Of a stretch of DNA of 64,000 nucleotides, positions 47,648 to 57,002 are shown piece by piece. This DNA is from Pseudomonas peli. GTDB taxonomy: Bacteria; Pseudomonadota; Gammaproteobacteria; Pseudomonadales; Pseudomonadaceae. A program made the translations under genes and the position numbers. Under the pieces are notes generated by a model. That model was not told the origin of the DNA, did not search any database, and saw only the letters and a program-made list of their open reading frames with translations. Each line of letters begins with the position of its first letter. Position 1 is the first letter of the stretch. The stretch is taken from the NCBI RefSeq assembly GCF_900099645.1, contig NZ_FMTL01000001.1, forward strand, positions 620,001-684,000, in the 5' to 3' direction.

Positions 47648-48627
47648 CACCAGAACTCCGGGTTGTTTGTCACGATTCGCGTGGGTGAGCCGTCAAAAGC
47701 GACGCCCATGAAATACGTGTACGCACCGCCTAGCGGCAGGGGCGTGTTCAGGTTTCGAGAGTTCAGCGGCCCAACATGCCCCAGGCTCTGAGCCGCTGGC
47801 GAAGGGAAATACATCGACACCAAAGGGCAAAGCGCCTGGCCACGCAACCGCCCAGCCAGCACCGACGCTCCCCATCTAACAGGGCACAAAGGTGCTTCAA
47901 GAAGCGGAATGATGTGCGCAGCCCCGAGCGAGGCAACGCCGGTATTGGCGTTGGTAGTCAAGCGAAGGCCAGGTGCCACAACAACAATCGACCCGGTATC
48001 AACCAGCAATCCGGTTGCGGGGTTACGCAGTACCGTTACTCCCTCAGGCCCAAAGTAGGCCCGAGGCTGAGTGCCGTTTGTGTTCTGCCCCCCCATGGCT
48101 ATGAAATTGCCGGCGCTGTCCTCTCCGACATAAAGCGGGTTCATCGCACCAAAGTCCGAGGCCGCATACTCAAACAGACTGAAGCCTCCACTCCCCTGGA
48201 AGTAAAAAGTCTTGTTATCCGCCACCAAATACCAAGTGCTATTGGCCGATGAGTTCGCCAGAACCGAGTTCCACATACGGTGCTGGTTGGCACTGCCCGC
48301 CGCATCCGTTCCCGATTTAAGCCCAGCCCCCGTCATCACATCACCGGACATACCCGTGAATGTCGCGGCAAGGTGAATGATGAAATACGAGGTCGCAGCA
48401 ACCCAGGTAAAGCACACAAAACCGCTTGAGGTCCCGTTGCGCAGCACCAGAAACCGATCACCCTCAGCGATCAGTGCCCAGCCGGCAGCGGGTTTGCTAC
48501 CGTAGCCAGACACCAAGCACGCCTTGAGGATCGTCTTCAGTGCAGCAAAGTGCGCGCTGCTTGTGCCGCTGGTCGAGAACGCAAAAGTAGGCGCCCCACT
48601 GTCATCGCGGTGATAGACGGTAGCCAT
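47647..48627 (-). CDS. Phage tail-operon protein of unknown function (326 residues)
   Basis: A Ser/Thr/Gly-rich beta protein starting MATVYHRDDSGAPTFAF. It has segments such as GWALIAEGDRFLVLRNG that recur in tail fibre or tip proteins. The TGATG overlap at both ends ties it to its neighbours. Role as a tail-tip or receptor-binding component is inferred from position. Confidence 0.62.
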   Translation of the reverse strand: MATVYHRDDSGAPTFAFSTSGTSSAHFAALKTILKACLVSGYGSKPAAGWALIAEGDRFLVLRNGTSSGFVCFTWVAATSYFIIHLAATFTGMSGDVMTGAGLKSGTDAAGSANQHRMWNSVLANSSANSTWYLVADNKTFYFQGSGGFSLFEYAASDFGAMNPLYVGEDSAGNFIAMGGQNTNGTQPRAYFGPEGVTVLRNPATGLLVDTGSIVVVAPGLRLTTNANTGVASLGAAHIIPLLEAPLCPVRWGASVLAGRLRGQALCPLVSMYFPSPAAQSLGHVGPLNSRNLNTPLPLGGAYTYFMGVAFDGSPTRIVTNNPEFW

Positions 48628-51600
48628 CAGTCTGCATCCCCCCTGATCTGCAACTCGAACTTGTCATCATCCACCGTGCCCTGCCCGCTGATCACCGTGC
48701 GGATCACCCACATAGGCCCAAGGGCCGAGTCGGTGTTGAACCGCACCGCATTACCCGCCGCCCAGCCGGAGCCCCAACCCTGAAAGCGGATGGTGAAATA
48801 CGGCTCACCGGTCAGGGCGTTTACGGGCGAGCAGTCGCTGCTGATGGTGCCCGTGGAGATAACCCCAAGCTTTTCCTCAACCACCTGAAAAGCGGTGGAG
48901 CTGGTGAACACCAACGCCCAGCGACCATCGATACCGCCCGCGTTGGTGATGAGCTGCGGGTAGGTCAGGCTGTTGTATTGCGCGGTTGTGGTGTTGCCGA
49001 TTGGCGCATCCGTCCAGTTCGGCGCGCCCTGGCTCCAGGTCTGCTGGGTAAACCAGTTATGCACCCGCGCCTGCAGGTCACCCCAGGCAACAGCACTGGA
49101 CACCTGGGTTTCATCGGCAGGCAAATCCCACGGCAGCGGCGAGCTGAGGCCCAGCAATCCGGTGATCTGCACCTCGGTGCAAAGCGTCATGTGCTCAACA
49201 CGATCACGAATGATCAGCGGTAGGCCTACCGGGTTGCCTTCCTCATCCTGCATCACCAGCGGGTTTGCCCAGGTCACCGTGCCCAACACGCGGTCAGCGG
49301 TGAAAGAGGCTGCACGCAGCACCACACCACTGCCATCAACCACTTCGATGTCCTGCTGTTGCTGCCGTGCAAGCGACACCGTGCCACCTGGCACAGGGCT
49401 GGCCACAGCGGTTTCGGCGGTGTGGTGAATCACCATCACATCGCCGTCGCGGTAGATCGGCACACGCCCATCAGATGGCAGGCGCACCGGGTCCAACCCC
49501 AGCAGGCGAGCATCCAGCGGCAGGCGAGTTTGCACCACGGCGTTGTAGCGCAGCAGCAGCGGGATCACCGGTACATCACTGGCGCCCGTGTCGTCGTCGG
49601 GGTCAGAGGTGAACACCAGCCGCGCAATGCCCGTGCTCGCGTCAACACGACCATGGATGATGCCGCTGGCAAAATCCCCGTTCAGCCCGGCCGAGGCCGT
49701 GACTACTTCGGCAGTATCCGTACGTACCACAGTGAGCTGCATACTGCCGGCCCGCAGCGGTGCACCTGGTGTTCTGAAGGTTACCGAGGTCACGCTAAAC
49801 CCAACGGCCGCCGTGAGGCAGGCCAGCACCGACACAGCCCCGCTGGCGTTGCCGCCATAGCTGCTGAGGGTGGCCGTCCGGGCGGCATAGTTGACCGTCC
49901 CCACCGCCACACCACCGTTGGTGTTGGTGGCCACGTCCCGGTACAGAATCCCCGAGCGGTCGCAATACACCGAACCGTTCCAGCTGAACAACAACGAGCC
50001 CGGCACAATCGCCTCAGCCACCCCCGGCAACAGGTTCACCGTAATCGGCGGCTGCGCCTGGCTGCTGGTTTGCGGCGTGGCACTCACGCTTGCCGCCTGC
50101 GCGGTCACTGTCAGCGTGCCACCGAACTGTTCACGGGTCGGCACATTGGTGGTGACCAGCACCGGCTCAGTGGCGCCAAACGCTGAGGTACGCACACGGG
50201 TGTAGGTGTGCTCTTTGTAGTCATACAGCTGAGCCACCTGCAGGGTGCAGGCCCCGGTGGTGTAGTTGATGGTGCCAACCCGGCCACCCTGCCAACCGCC
50301 CGCGCCATTGTCATTCGCGGCCTGGGCGATATCGCGCTGGCCATCGTAAACAGGCAGCGAGCTGCCGCTTTCGATTACAGACCAGTTAACAGCCGGCGCG
50401 GCCTGGCGCTGTGTAGTCAGCCAATCCACCCGCACACTGCCGGGTTTGAATGGTGCACCCGGCAACGTGAAGCTGGCCATGCCGCTGCCATCACTGCTCA
50501 CGTTGATCGGGCTGCTCAGCGTTGTGCCCACCTCATAGCTGTACACAATGCCGCTGGCAGGGGTGGCGCTCAGCAGCATCACGACCTCGCCGGTTGCATA
50601 GGCAATGGTGCCGCTGCCACCCGTTCCGCTCAGTACACCCTGCCCGTTGTCGGTCAGGGTGCGAGGCGTTCCGGCAGTGAAGCTGATCGACACCGAGCCA
50701 GGCAGCACACCACCCTCAGGCAGGGTATGCCGCACCTCAAGTACCGGCGTCACGCTGCCGCCCGCGCGCTGCACAATGGCGTTGTCGGCCGCGCTGATGT
50801 AGCTGTAGATCAGCGCACTGCCAACATCAGGCAGCGCGTTGAGGGTCAGCGACACACTGCCCGTGGCAAAGCTCACGGTGCCCGCGCCCTCACCCACCAG
50901 CAGGCCGTCGCCGGTATCACGCAGCTCATACCACTTGCCCAGCGCCATAAAGCTCACAGACAAGGTGCCGGGGCGCGGCACTGCGCTAGACAGATTCAGC
51001 GTGTACACATAACCACGGTTGCCCAGCGTGACCTCAATTTCACCAGTGATGGTTTCACCAGTGGCCGCAGCACCTGGGCTATAGGTGGCGCTGCCACTAC
51101 CGGTCAAACTACTGCCAGTGCGGATCAGCGTCAGCTCACCGGTCTGGTAATCCACCCGGCCACTGCTCATCCAGTTGCTGCCACTGACAAAGCGCAAGCC
51201 GCCCTTGCTGTCATCGGCATAGGTGCCGCCGTTGAACGTAAGCGTCAGCGATCCCGGCGCGCAGCCAGTACCCAGGAACGTATGCGACTCGCCCACCACG
51301 GCACCGGCCGCTACTGTCAGGCTGATGTTTCGCGCGGGACCAGCGGCGATATACACCTGGCGCTGATAGCCACCCAGCACATCAACCAGCGGTGATTCCT
51401 TGGTGGTGCTCGGCACCAACTGGCTGTAGACCGATTTAACCTTGAGGCTGAGCGCGCCCTGAGCCACGGCCTCAGCCAATGGGCTGATCCCGTAGTAGCG
51501 CGCCGCATCGGCAATCTGCGTGCTCAGCACGCGGGCCTTTGTCTTGCCATCCAGGCTAGTGGAACTGGTGCCAGCAGGGCTGGGCTGACCACCAGGGAAC

Positions 51601-52199
51601 TCATTGAGCAGCGGCGCGGTGATGGATAGATCGAGCCGGCGCAGGGTGAAGTTCACAAAGTTGCCGTTGCCATAGTCGAAGGTGAATTGCTCAAGCCGCG
51701 ACTCAACCCCAGACAACCGCACGTACTGCTGATGGGAGGCGGTCACCAGCTGGAACACATCGCCCACCTCAGGCACGCGCCGATCCTCACGCTGCACGCA
51801 GGCAATCGCACGCTGCCCTGCCAGCTGAGTACCCAGCAAATCAAACTGCGCCGCCGAGGCCGCTGCCACGTAGCTTTCAATGGCATCGCGGGCATTGGCC
51901 CGCACATCAGTCTGGCTGCCGGTATTGAACAGCAGCACGCTCACGCGCTGATCTGCAGGCGGCTGCGTCACGATGCCATGCGTACCAAGGTAGGCATCGC
52001 TGTTGCTGGTCATCACGCCGGCAAACACCTTGCGCAGGTTGATGCGGCCAGTGGTGCGGTCCATCCGGCTGATATCGGGGAACAGGTTGTTAACCTCGCC
52101 ATCGATCACCGCCGCGCCAGTAGCGCGACCGCCCCCATCATCCTCATCAGTCAGGCGCTGAGACTTCAGCAATTTCACATCAGTGCGGTTGATCGCCAT
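48627..52199 (-). CDS. Large phage tail structural protein with internal beta repeats
   Basis: A 1190-residue protein starting MAINRTDVKLLKSQRL at 52199 with a GAGATT ribosome site; the longer upstream frame reads through a terminator and was rejected. Residues 1-260 form a compact N-terminal domain. The middle (about residues 290-950) carries about six imperfect repeats with a PGS(L/V)xVxF strand followed 30-50 residues later by GTVxYxTGxxxL. The C-terminus is again different. The size and position after the tape measure suggest the central tail-tip/baseplate scaffold, but it does not look like lambda gpJ. Confidence 0.68.
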   Translation of the reverse strand: MAINRTDVKLLKSQRLTDEDDGGGRATGAAVIDGEVNNLFPDISRMDRTTGRINLRKVFAGVMTSNSDAYLGTHGIVTQPPADQRVSVLLFNTGSQTDVRANARDAIESYVAAASAAQFDLLGTQLAGQRAIACVQREDRRVPEVGDVFQLVTASHQQYVRLSGVESRLEQFTFDYGNGNFVNFTLRRLDLSITAPLLNEFPGGQPSPAGTSSTSLDGKTKARVLSTQIADAARYYGISPLAEAVAQGALSLKVKSVYSQLVPSTTKESPLVDVLGGYQRQVYIAAGPARNISLTVAAGAVVGESHTFLGTGCAPGSLTLTFNGGTYADDSKGGLRFVSGSNWMSSGRVDYQTGELTLIRTGSSLTGSGSATYSPGAAATGETITGEIEVTLGNRGYVYTLNLSSAVPRPGTLSVSFMALGKWYELRDTGDGLLVGEGAGTVSFATGSVSLTLNALPDVGSALIYSYISAADNAIVQRAGGSVTPVLEVRHTLPEGGVLPGSVSISFTAGTPRTLTDNGQGVLSGTGGSGTIAYATGEVVMLLSATPASGIVYSYEVGTTLSSPINVSSDGSGMASFTLPGAPFKPGSVRVDWLTTQRQAAPAVNWSVIESGSSLPVYDGQRDIAQAANDNGAGGWQGGRVGTINYTTGACTLQVAQLYDYKEHTYTRVRTSAFGATEPVLVTTNVPTREQFGGTLTVTAQAASVSATPQTSSQAQPPITVNLLPGVAEAIVPGSLLFSWNGSVYCDRSGILYRDVATNTNGGVAVGTVNYAARTATLSSYGGNASGAVSVLACLTAAVGFSVTSVTFRTPGAPLRAGSMQLTVVRTDTAEVVTASAGLNGDFASGIIHGRVDASTGIARLVFTSDPDDDTGASDVPVIPLLLRYNAVVQTRLPLDARLLGLDPVRLPSDGRVPIYRDGDVMVIHHTAETAVASPVPGGTVSLARQQQQDIEVVDGSGVVLRAASFTADRVLGTVTWANPLVMQDEEGNPVGLPLIIRDRVEHMTLCTEVQITGLLGLSSPLPWDLPADETQVSSAVAWGDLQARVHNWFTQQTWSQGAPNWTDAPIGNTTTAQYNSLTYPQLITNAGGIDGRWALVFTSSTAFQVVEEKLGVISTGTISSDCSPVNALTGEPYFTIRFQGWGSGWAAGNAVRFNTDSALGPMWVIRTVISGQGTVDDDKFELQIRGDAD

Positions 52200-52213
52200 G
52201 CCAATCTCCGGGC

Positions 52214-52239
52214 ATAAAAAAGCCCGCACGGGGCGGGCT
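52214..52239 (-). terminator. Terminator-like hairpin before the large tail gene
   Basis: AGCCCGC (52221-52227) pairs with GCGGGCT (52233-52239); on the minus strand it is followed by six T. It lies in the 56-base gap between two tail genes. Confidence 0.78.
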
Positions 52240-52255
52240 AGAAAAGGTGGGTGTG

Positions 52256-52687
52256 TTACGGGGCGGGCGGTGCAGAAGGCGGCGCCACCGTGATCAGCCG
52301 CAGGGTTAGTTCGTGCAGCCAATCTGCGGCCGGCGCAACCTCGCGGAACAAAGGCTGCGCCTGCACGGCGGGGCCGGCAGCACGATTCCAGGTCACGTAG
52401 TGCTGATCACCTGTCGGCAGCGTGAGTAGCATCACTGCCGCAGGTATCGCGGCCTTCGCTTCCAGCTCACGCACCTTGGCCAGCGTGAACCACGCGCCGC
52501 CATTGCTGCTCAGGGTGATTGGCCGCCCGTAGAGTTTCAGACCTTCCTGAAAGATCATCGCGCCAGTAAGGCTGCGATCCTGCACCTGCTCTACTGGGTC
52601 CCACTCCCATTCGTCCATCCACTCCATTTGCTCGCCGGCCAAGTCGGGGTTGTCCGCCAGGTCGATGCTGTCCAGAGTTAATGCCAT
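52256..52687 (-). CDS. Small tail-operon protein after the tape measure
   Basis: A 143-residue protein starting at 52687 inside the tape-measure stop (TGATG). It has an acidic N-terminus (EQMEWMDEWEWDPVEQVQDRS) and a beta-rich body (RPITLSSNGGAWFTLAKV). The position is that of the minor tail proteins that follow the tape measure. No family recognised. Confidence 0.65.
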   Translation of the reverse strand: MALTLDSIDLADNPDLAGEQMEWMDEWEWDPVEQVQDRSLTGAMIFQEGLKLYGRPITLSSNGGAWFTLAKVRELEAKAAIPAAVMLLTLPTGDQHYVTWNRAAGPAVQAQPLFREVAPAADWLHELTLRLITVAPPSAPPAP

Positions 52688-55600
52688 CAAAGCGTCCTCA
52701 TTCCAGCTTCCTCAAGAATGCCGAGCAGGTTGGTTTCATCAGCAGCAGAATTCACGGCCACTTCCACAGCTTTGCCACGGGTTGTTTCCAGGCGGATAAC
52801 CTTTTGCGGGCCAGCGGCAGCCGCGGCCGGGGCAGTCGGCGTCAGACGCTTCTGTTGCTCATCCTGCTGTCGTTTCTGCGCGGTGGCCGCCTCAATCTGC
52901 CGCAGCACGCTGATGGACCGCTGAGCATTGGCCACGGCATTCCGATCACCAGCAGCCTGCGCGGCATCCAGCTGCACCTCAAGCTCGCGCTGGCGGGCTG
53001 CAAAACGGCGGCGCTCCGCATCAGCTTCACGCCCCTCAAGCTTGTCCAGCTCATCCTGCAGGCTTTCGAGGGTGCTGCGGCTTGAGTCGCCCAGCTGTTT
53101 CATCTGCTGCTCAGCGCTTTCGATAGATGATTCCAAACTGCTGAGGTCAGACTCATCCAACAGCGTGAGCTCATTCTTTGCCGAACGAGCACCCCGAGCA
53201 AAATCAGCAGCAGACAGTGCACCGGAGCTATAGCCCTCAGTCAGTTCCTGCAGCCGCAGTTTCTGCGCCAAGAACTCCGCCTGCACCTCACGGCTGCGCA
53301 GGGCCGTTTCGCGCATCCAGATACCGAAACCGCTGGCACGACTGCCTGACCGGCCGAGTTCAGCCTGCAAGCCCAGCGCTTCCTCTCGCACCCGGGCAAG
53401 GGCTTCACCCGTTTTCTCGGCGCTGCTGGTATCCAATGAGATATCCGTATTCTTGATACCACGCAGCGCATCAAACGCCTCAAGAGCGGCCTTGCTCATG
53501 TTGGCCAACGGGGTGCGAGCAGCAGTCAGCACCGCCCCGAAAAAATCTATGCCCCCTGAAGCGCCCTCAGCTGCATCACCAACATCTGCGATGCCGCGCC
53601 GCGCCGATTGCATGTTTTCATCAATGGCCTTGCGCTGGCTCCCTAGTGCCTGAGCCCCTTTATCCGCCGCAGGCTTTAGTTCAGCAACGCGCTTGTTCAG
53701 CTCGGCCTGCGCCTTTGAGAACTCAGCCGCACTGATTTTGCCGTCACCGTAGGCCTTGCGAATGCCGGTGCGCAGCCGATTGAAATCGACCTCATTCATA
53801 GCGCTGCTGACGCCGCGCATGATGCTGGCCATGTCGCCGAACTCATCGCTCAGGCCTGAGAGCGCGTCACCCGTATCATCCGCAGCGCCACCCAGCTCAC
53901 CCAACTTGCCATTGAGCAAGCCGGTCGCCTGGGCGTACTGCTCCTGGGTGATGCGCCCATCCTGAAACGCTTTGAGCAGCGCACCGCGCAGGCCTTCGAG
54001 CTGCTGGACGGAGCTGGCGGTATCGATTAACTGCAGGGCGCTGGCCATGTCAGTCAATGCAATTTGAGCAGTTTCAGCGGTACTGGCTATCGCTTGTCCA
54101 ACATCAACAAAGCCGCGCTTCTGCGCCAGAGCTGTCATAGCCAATGCAAGCTCATCACCTGCCAGCGCCGAACTAAGCAATGCTGCTTCAATCTCAGCCA
54201 GATCCTGAGTGGTCTCAGAAAATGCTATTGCAGCAAGCGCCTGCTCCAGAGTGGCTATGTTCTGGCGGAAGAACGAAGCAATATCCTCACCGTTCTGCTG
54301 CATCGCCTGGCGGGTTTCATCCGCCGCGCGGCGTGCGGCGGCAGACTGGCGCGCGGCACTGCCTTCGGCTGCTGCTGCAACGCTATCCCAGGTACTAGCG
54401 ATATCGCGCCCGTCCTGGGCAACCTGCACGGCCATAGTCCGCATCAAACCAAATGCGGTTTCACTGGCACGCTCAAGGCCTGCAACTACAACTTCACCGC
54501 CAAACGCATCCGGGATAAGCCTGGCTAGCGTAGCCAGCGCTTTGAATGAGCTGCCAAACAATGCCCCAGAGGCAACACCGATGGCTGCAATACCGCCGGT
54601 TACTACGTTGGTCAACACCCTCACAGGTGCTGTCACAAGAGTCACCGCGCGCGCGGCATTATCAAGCTTGGAGCCAAACTCATTTAGCCAGCGCGTGCTG
54701 TCTTCGGTGAGCTTGTCGAAGTCGACATCAAGCAGCTTTTTGGCGAACTCTTCGGCCTTTTCAGCACCCTGAATAAACGCTTCACTCAGTGACTCGGCCA
54801 GCTTATCCAGCCGCCCATCCTTGTCCATTTCATCGATGGTGGTGGCGAGTTCGCCTAGCTTCTTCTTGGCGAAATCCAGCGCACCCGATTCGGCCACCCG
54901 GGTCTGAAAATCTGCCCACACATCCTTAAGGTTGCTGACCTTGCCGGTCAGGGTATTCATCCCGTCTGCTGCAGCACCATCGGCACTTCTTCCGATCTCG
55001 GCCACCAGTGCCTTGATCACATCACGGCCAAGCCGCCCCTCAGTGGCCAGCTTGCTCAACTGCTCGGCGTTCTTGCCGGTGATCTTTTCCAGCATGCCCC
55101 ACACGGGCACGCCGCGCTCTACCAGCTGCAGAATCTCCTCGGTCTGCAACTTCTGTTTGGCGTAGGCCTGGCCCAGCGCCGAGGCGATACCCTGCAAGCG
55201 CTCCATACCGCCGCCGAGCTGTTCATTCTTATCGACGATGGCCTGCAGGCTACCGTCCATCGGGTCAAGCCCGTAGGTCTTCAGCAGCGCAAACGCCTCG
55301 GCAACGTCCGCCACCTCTAGCGGAGTATCCTTGGCAAACTTCTTGATCCAAGCAGTTGCTTGTTCACCACCCGCCACGCTGCCCATCAGCGAGGCCATGC
55401 GCTTATCCAGCAGCTCGAACTGATCACCTGTTTTCAGCATCGAGAAGATGCCGTCACGCACTAAATTCAGTCCACTCTGCACCAAGCCAAATGCGGCGCT
55501 CAGCGAAATGTAGGCTGCAGCGAACGCCAGCACCTGCTTGGCACCACTGGACATAGCACCGCGGGCAGCATCGATGCGGGAGGTGTGTTCTGCCGCAGCT

Positions 55601-56115
55601 CGGGCTGCTGACGCCTGCTCACGCTGCAGCTCCTTGAGCTGCTGGCTGTTGGCGTCCAGAGCAACCTTCGCCTTGTCGACCTCGGCGGCCAGGCGCTTTT
55701 CTTCATCAGCCAGATTGTTGGTGTCGATGCCGGCAGCTTGAGCAGCCTTCTCCTGATCAGCCAGGCTAACGCGCAAGGCATCAAGTCCGCGCTGCATTCT
55801 CCGAGCTTCCCGCTCGGCATCCTTCAGCGACTGCTCCAACCCCGCAGAGCCGGGCGATTTGTTCAGCGCATCACGCAGCTCTTTGATTTGCAGGTCAGCC
55901 TGCACAAGGCCGCTCTCGGCTCGCTCAGCAGCACGCTGGGTGGTTTCCAAACCACGGGCCAAGCCGCGGGCATCCTTGGCTGAGTCGAGAACCTTGCCCA
56001 GCTCCTCGGCCTCTGCACTTACTGCAGCCAGCGCCTCTGCACTCTTTTTGGCTTCGGGTGAAAGCTCATCTTTGCCACGCAGCACGAACTGAATCAGGCG
56101 GTCTTTAATGCTCAC
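52687..56115 (-). CDS. Phage tail tape measure protein
   Basis: The tape measure sets tail length and is ejected with the DNA. The 1142-residue protein starts with a GTG at 56115 behind a GGAG site. Residues 1-200 are coiled coil, then comes the family core with LEVADVAEAFALLKTYGLDP and GIASALGQAYAKQKLQTEEI (residues 260-330), followed by membrane-like stretches near residue 490-530 and long Ala/Glu/Lys coiled coils to the end. Length of about 1140 residues would give a tail near 170 nm if the usual 1.5 angstrom per residue holds; this is a rule-of-thumb estimate. Confidence 0.93.
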   Translation of the reverse strand: MSIKDRLIQFVLRGKDELSPEAKKSAEALAAVSAEAEELGKVLDSAKDARGLARGLETTQRAAERAESGLVQADLQIKELRDALNKSPGSAGLEQSLKDAEREARRMQRGLDALRVSLADQEKAAQAAGIDTNNLADEEKRLAAEVDKAKVALDANSQQLKELQREQASAARAAAEHTSRIDAARGAMSSGAKQVLAFAAAYISLSAAFGLVQSGLNLVRDGIFSMLKTGDQFELLDKRMASLMGSVAGGEQATAWIKKFAKDTPLEVADVAEAFALLKTYGLDPMDGSLQAIVDKNEQLGGGMERLQGIASALGQAYAKQKLQTEEILQLVERGVPVWGMLEKITGKNAEQLSKLATEGRLGRDVIKALVAEIGRSADGAAADGMNTLTGKVSNLKDVWADFQTRVAESGALDFAKKKLGELATTIDEMDKDGRLDKLAESLSEAFIQGAEKAEEFAKKLLDVDFDKLTEDSTRWLNEFGSKLDNAARAVTLVTAPVRVLTNVVTGGIAAIGVASGALFGSSFKALATLARLIPDAFGGEVVVAGLERASETAFGLMRTMAVQVAQDGRDIASTWDSVAAAAEGSAARQSAAARRAADETRQAMQQNGEDIASFFRQNIATLEQALAAIAFSETTQDLAEIEAALLSSALAGDELALAMTALAQKRGFVDVGQAIASTAETAQIALTDMASALQLIDTASSVQQLEGLRGALLKAFQDGRITQEQYAQATGLLNGKLGELGGAADDTGDALSGLSDEFGDMASIMRGVSSAMNEVDFNRLRTGIRKAYGDGKISAAEFSKAQAELNKRVAELKPAADKGAQALGSQRKAIDENMQSARRGIADVGDAAEGASGGIDFFGAVLTAARTPLANMSKAALEAFDALRGIKNTDISLDTSSAEKTGEALARVREEALGLQAELGRSGSRASGFGIWMRETALRSREVQAEFLAQKLRLQELTEGYSSGALSAADFARGARSAKNELTLLDESDLSSLESSIESAEQQMKQLGDSSRSTLESLQDELDKLEGREADAERRRFAARQRELEVQLDAAQAAGDRNAVANAQRSISVLRQIEAATAQKRQQDEQQKRLTPTAPAAAAAGPQKVIRLETTRGKAVEVAVNSAADETNLLGILEEAGMRTL

Positions 56116-56133
56116 GCGGTTTTCTCCGGGCAA

Positions 56134-56156
56134 TAAAAAACCCGCCGGAGCGGGTT
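56134..56156 (-). terminator. Terminator-like hairpin before the tape measure gene
   Basis: AACCCGC (56139-56145) pairs with GCGGGTT (56150-56156); on the minus strand it is followed by TTTTTTATT. It separates the DUF2939 cargo gene from the tape measure gene. Confidence 0.8.
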
Positions 56157-56173
56157 TAGAATTTAACAGTCAA

Positions 56174-56872
56174 CTACATTGGCAGTTTTACATCTGACAA
56201 CTGCCAAGAAATACCAGACCGCTTCAAAATAAAACGGGCCGGGTCGCCGCCTTTTGCATTTGTCACAGTGACGACAAATCGGTTGGGTCCTTGATAACCC
56301 ATATCCGCACCTTCAAAAGGCTCACGCTCATGGGTATCTGAAGCCGAGCCTTTTTCTTCGCCCGCGCTGCCCGCCATCGCAGGCTTCTTACCCTTCATCA
56401 TTTCAGCCAGCCCAGCTGGGGTAACAAAAGCCGTAACCATTCGGTCAACTAACGCACTCGCGAAGGCAACGCCAAACGCTGCGAACGGGTTGTCGGCCAG
56501 CTCCGTTTTAGCACTTTCCATAACATGGGCATTCATCTGGGCTTTAAGGCTTTCACGCACACTTGGAAAATCTATGTGCTGCTCCAAGGCATCAGCGTCG
56601 CTGGCTTTGGCGGCTTGTCGTATTTGATAAACAGTAATGTAGGGTGCGGCAATAACATAACCTGCAAAAAGAAATGCGCCGAGGGCCGCAACCAGTTTCA
56701 TATGACCGCCTTTCCGCGGCCCAGGAATGGGGGCAGGGTCAACAGGAGCGGGATTCTCTCGCCGCTGTTTAGCGGCCAGAGCCTTCGCATAAAAAACACC
56801 ACACTTAGGGCAGCACAGTGGCTGACCAAAATCTTCCTGAGCAGCCTCGTGAAGACACTTTGGGCATTGCAT
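56174..56872 (-). CDS. Zinc-ribbon membrane protein with DUF2939 domain (prophage cargo)
   Basis: A 232-residue protein starting MQCPKCLHEAAQ. Two CxxC pairs (CPKC and CCPKCG) form an N-terminal zinc ribbon, a basic proline-rich linker follows, then one membrane segment at about residues 58-76 (VAALGAFLFAGYVIAAPY) and a DUF2939 domain (residues 80-232: YQIRQAAKASDADALEQHIDFPSVRESL). It should be an inner-membrane protein with the ribbon in the cytoplasm. It is divergent from the WYL-TerB gene and is not a tail gene. Function unknown. Confidence 0.8.
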   Translation of the reverse strand: MQCPKCLHEAAQEDFGQPLCCPKCGVFYAKALAAKQRRENPAPVDPAPIPGPRKGGHMKLVAALGAFLFAGYVIAAPYITVYQIRQAAKASDADALEQHIDFPSVRESLKAQMNAHVMESAKTELADNPFAAFGVAFASALVDRMVTAFVTPAGLAEMMKGKKPAMAGSAGEEKGSASDTHEREPFEGADMGYQGPNRFVVTVTNAKGGDPARFILKRSGISWQLSDVKLPM

Positions 56873-57002
56873 AGGTATCCCTCCCTTGATTAATGCGGAC
56901 GAATTTACCATTGCAACGCAGAGCCCGATACCGGGTGGTAGCCAATTGCTGAGAGCAGCTAAGATCAACCTCAAGGCTAAAACCGCCAACCAAGGAATGG
57001 GC

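Noticed and set aside
56886..57002. Start of the WYL-TerB gene further upstream
   Set aside because: The extra residues read through the likely control region and lack a ribosome site; 57003 is better placed.
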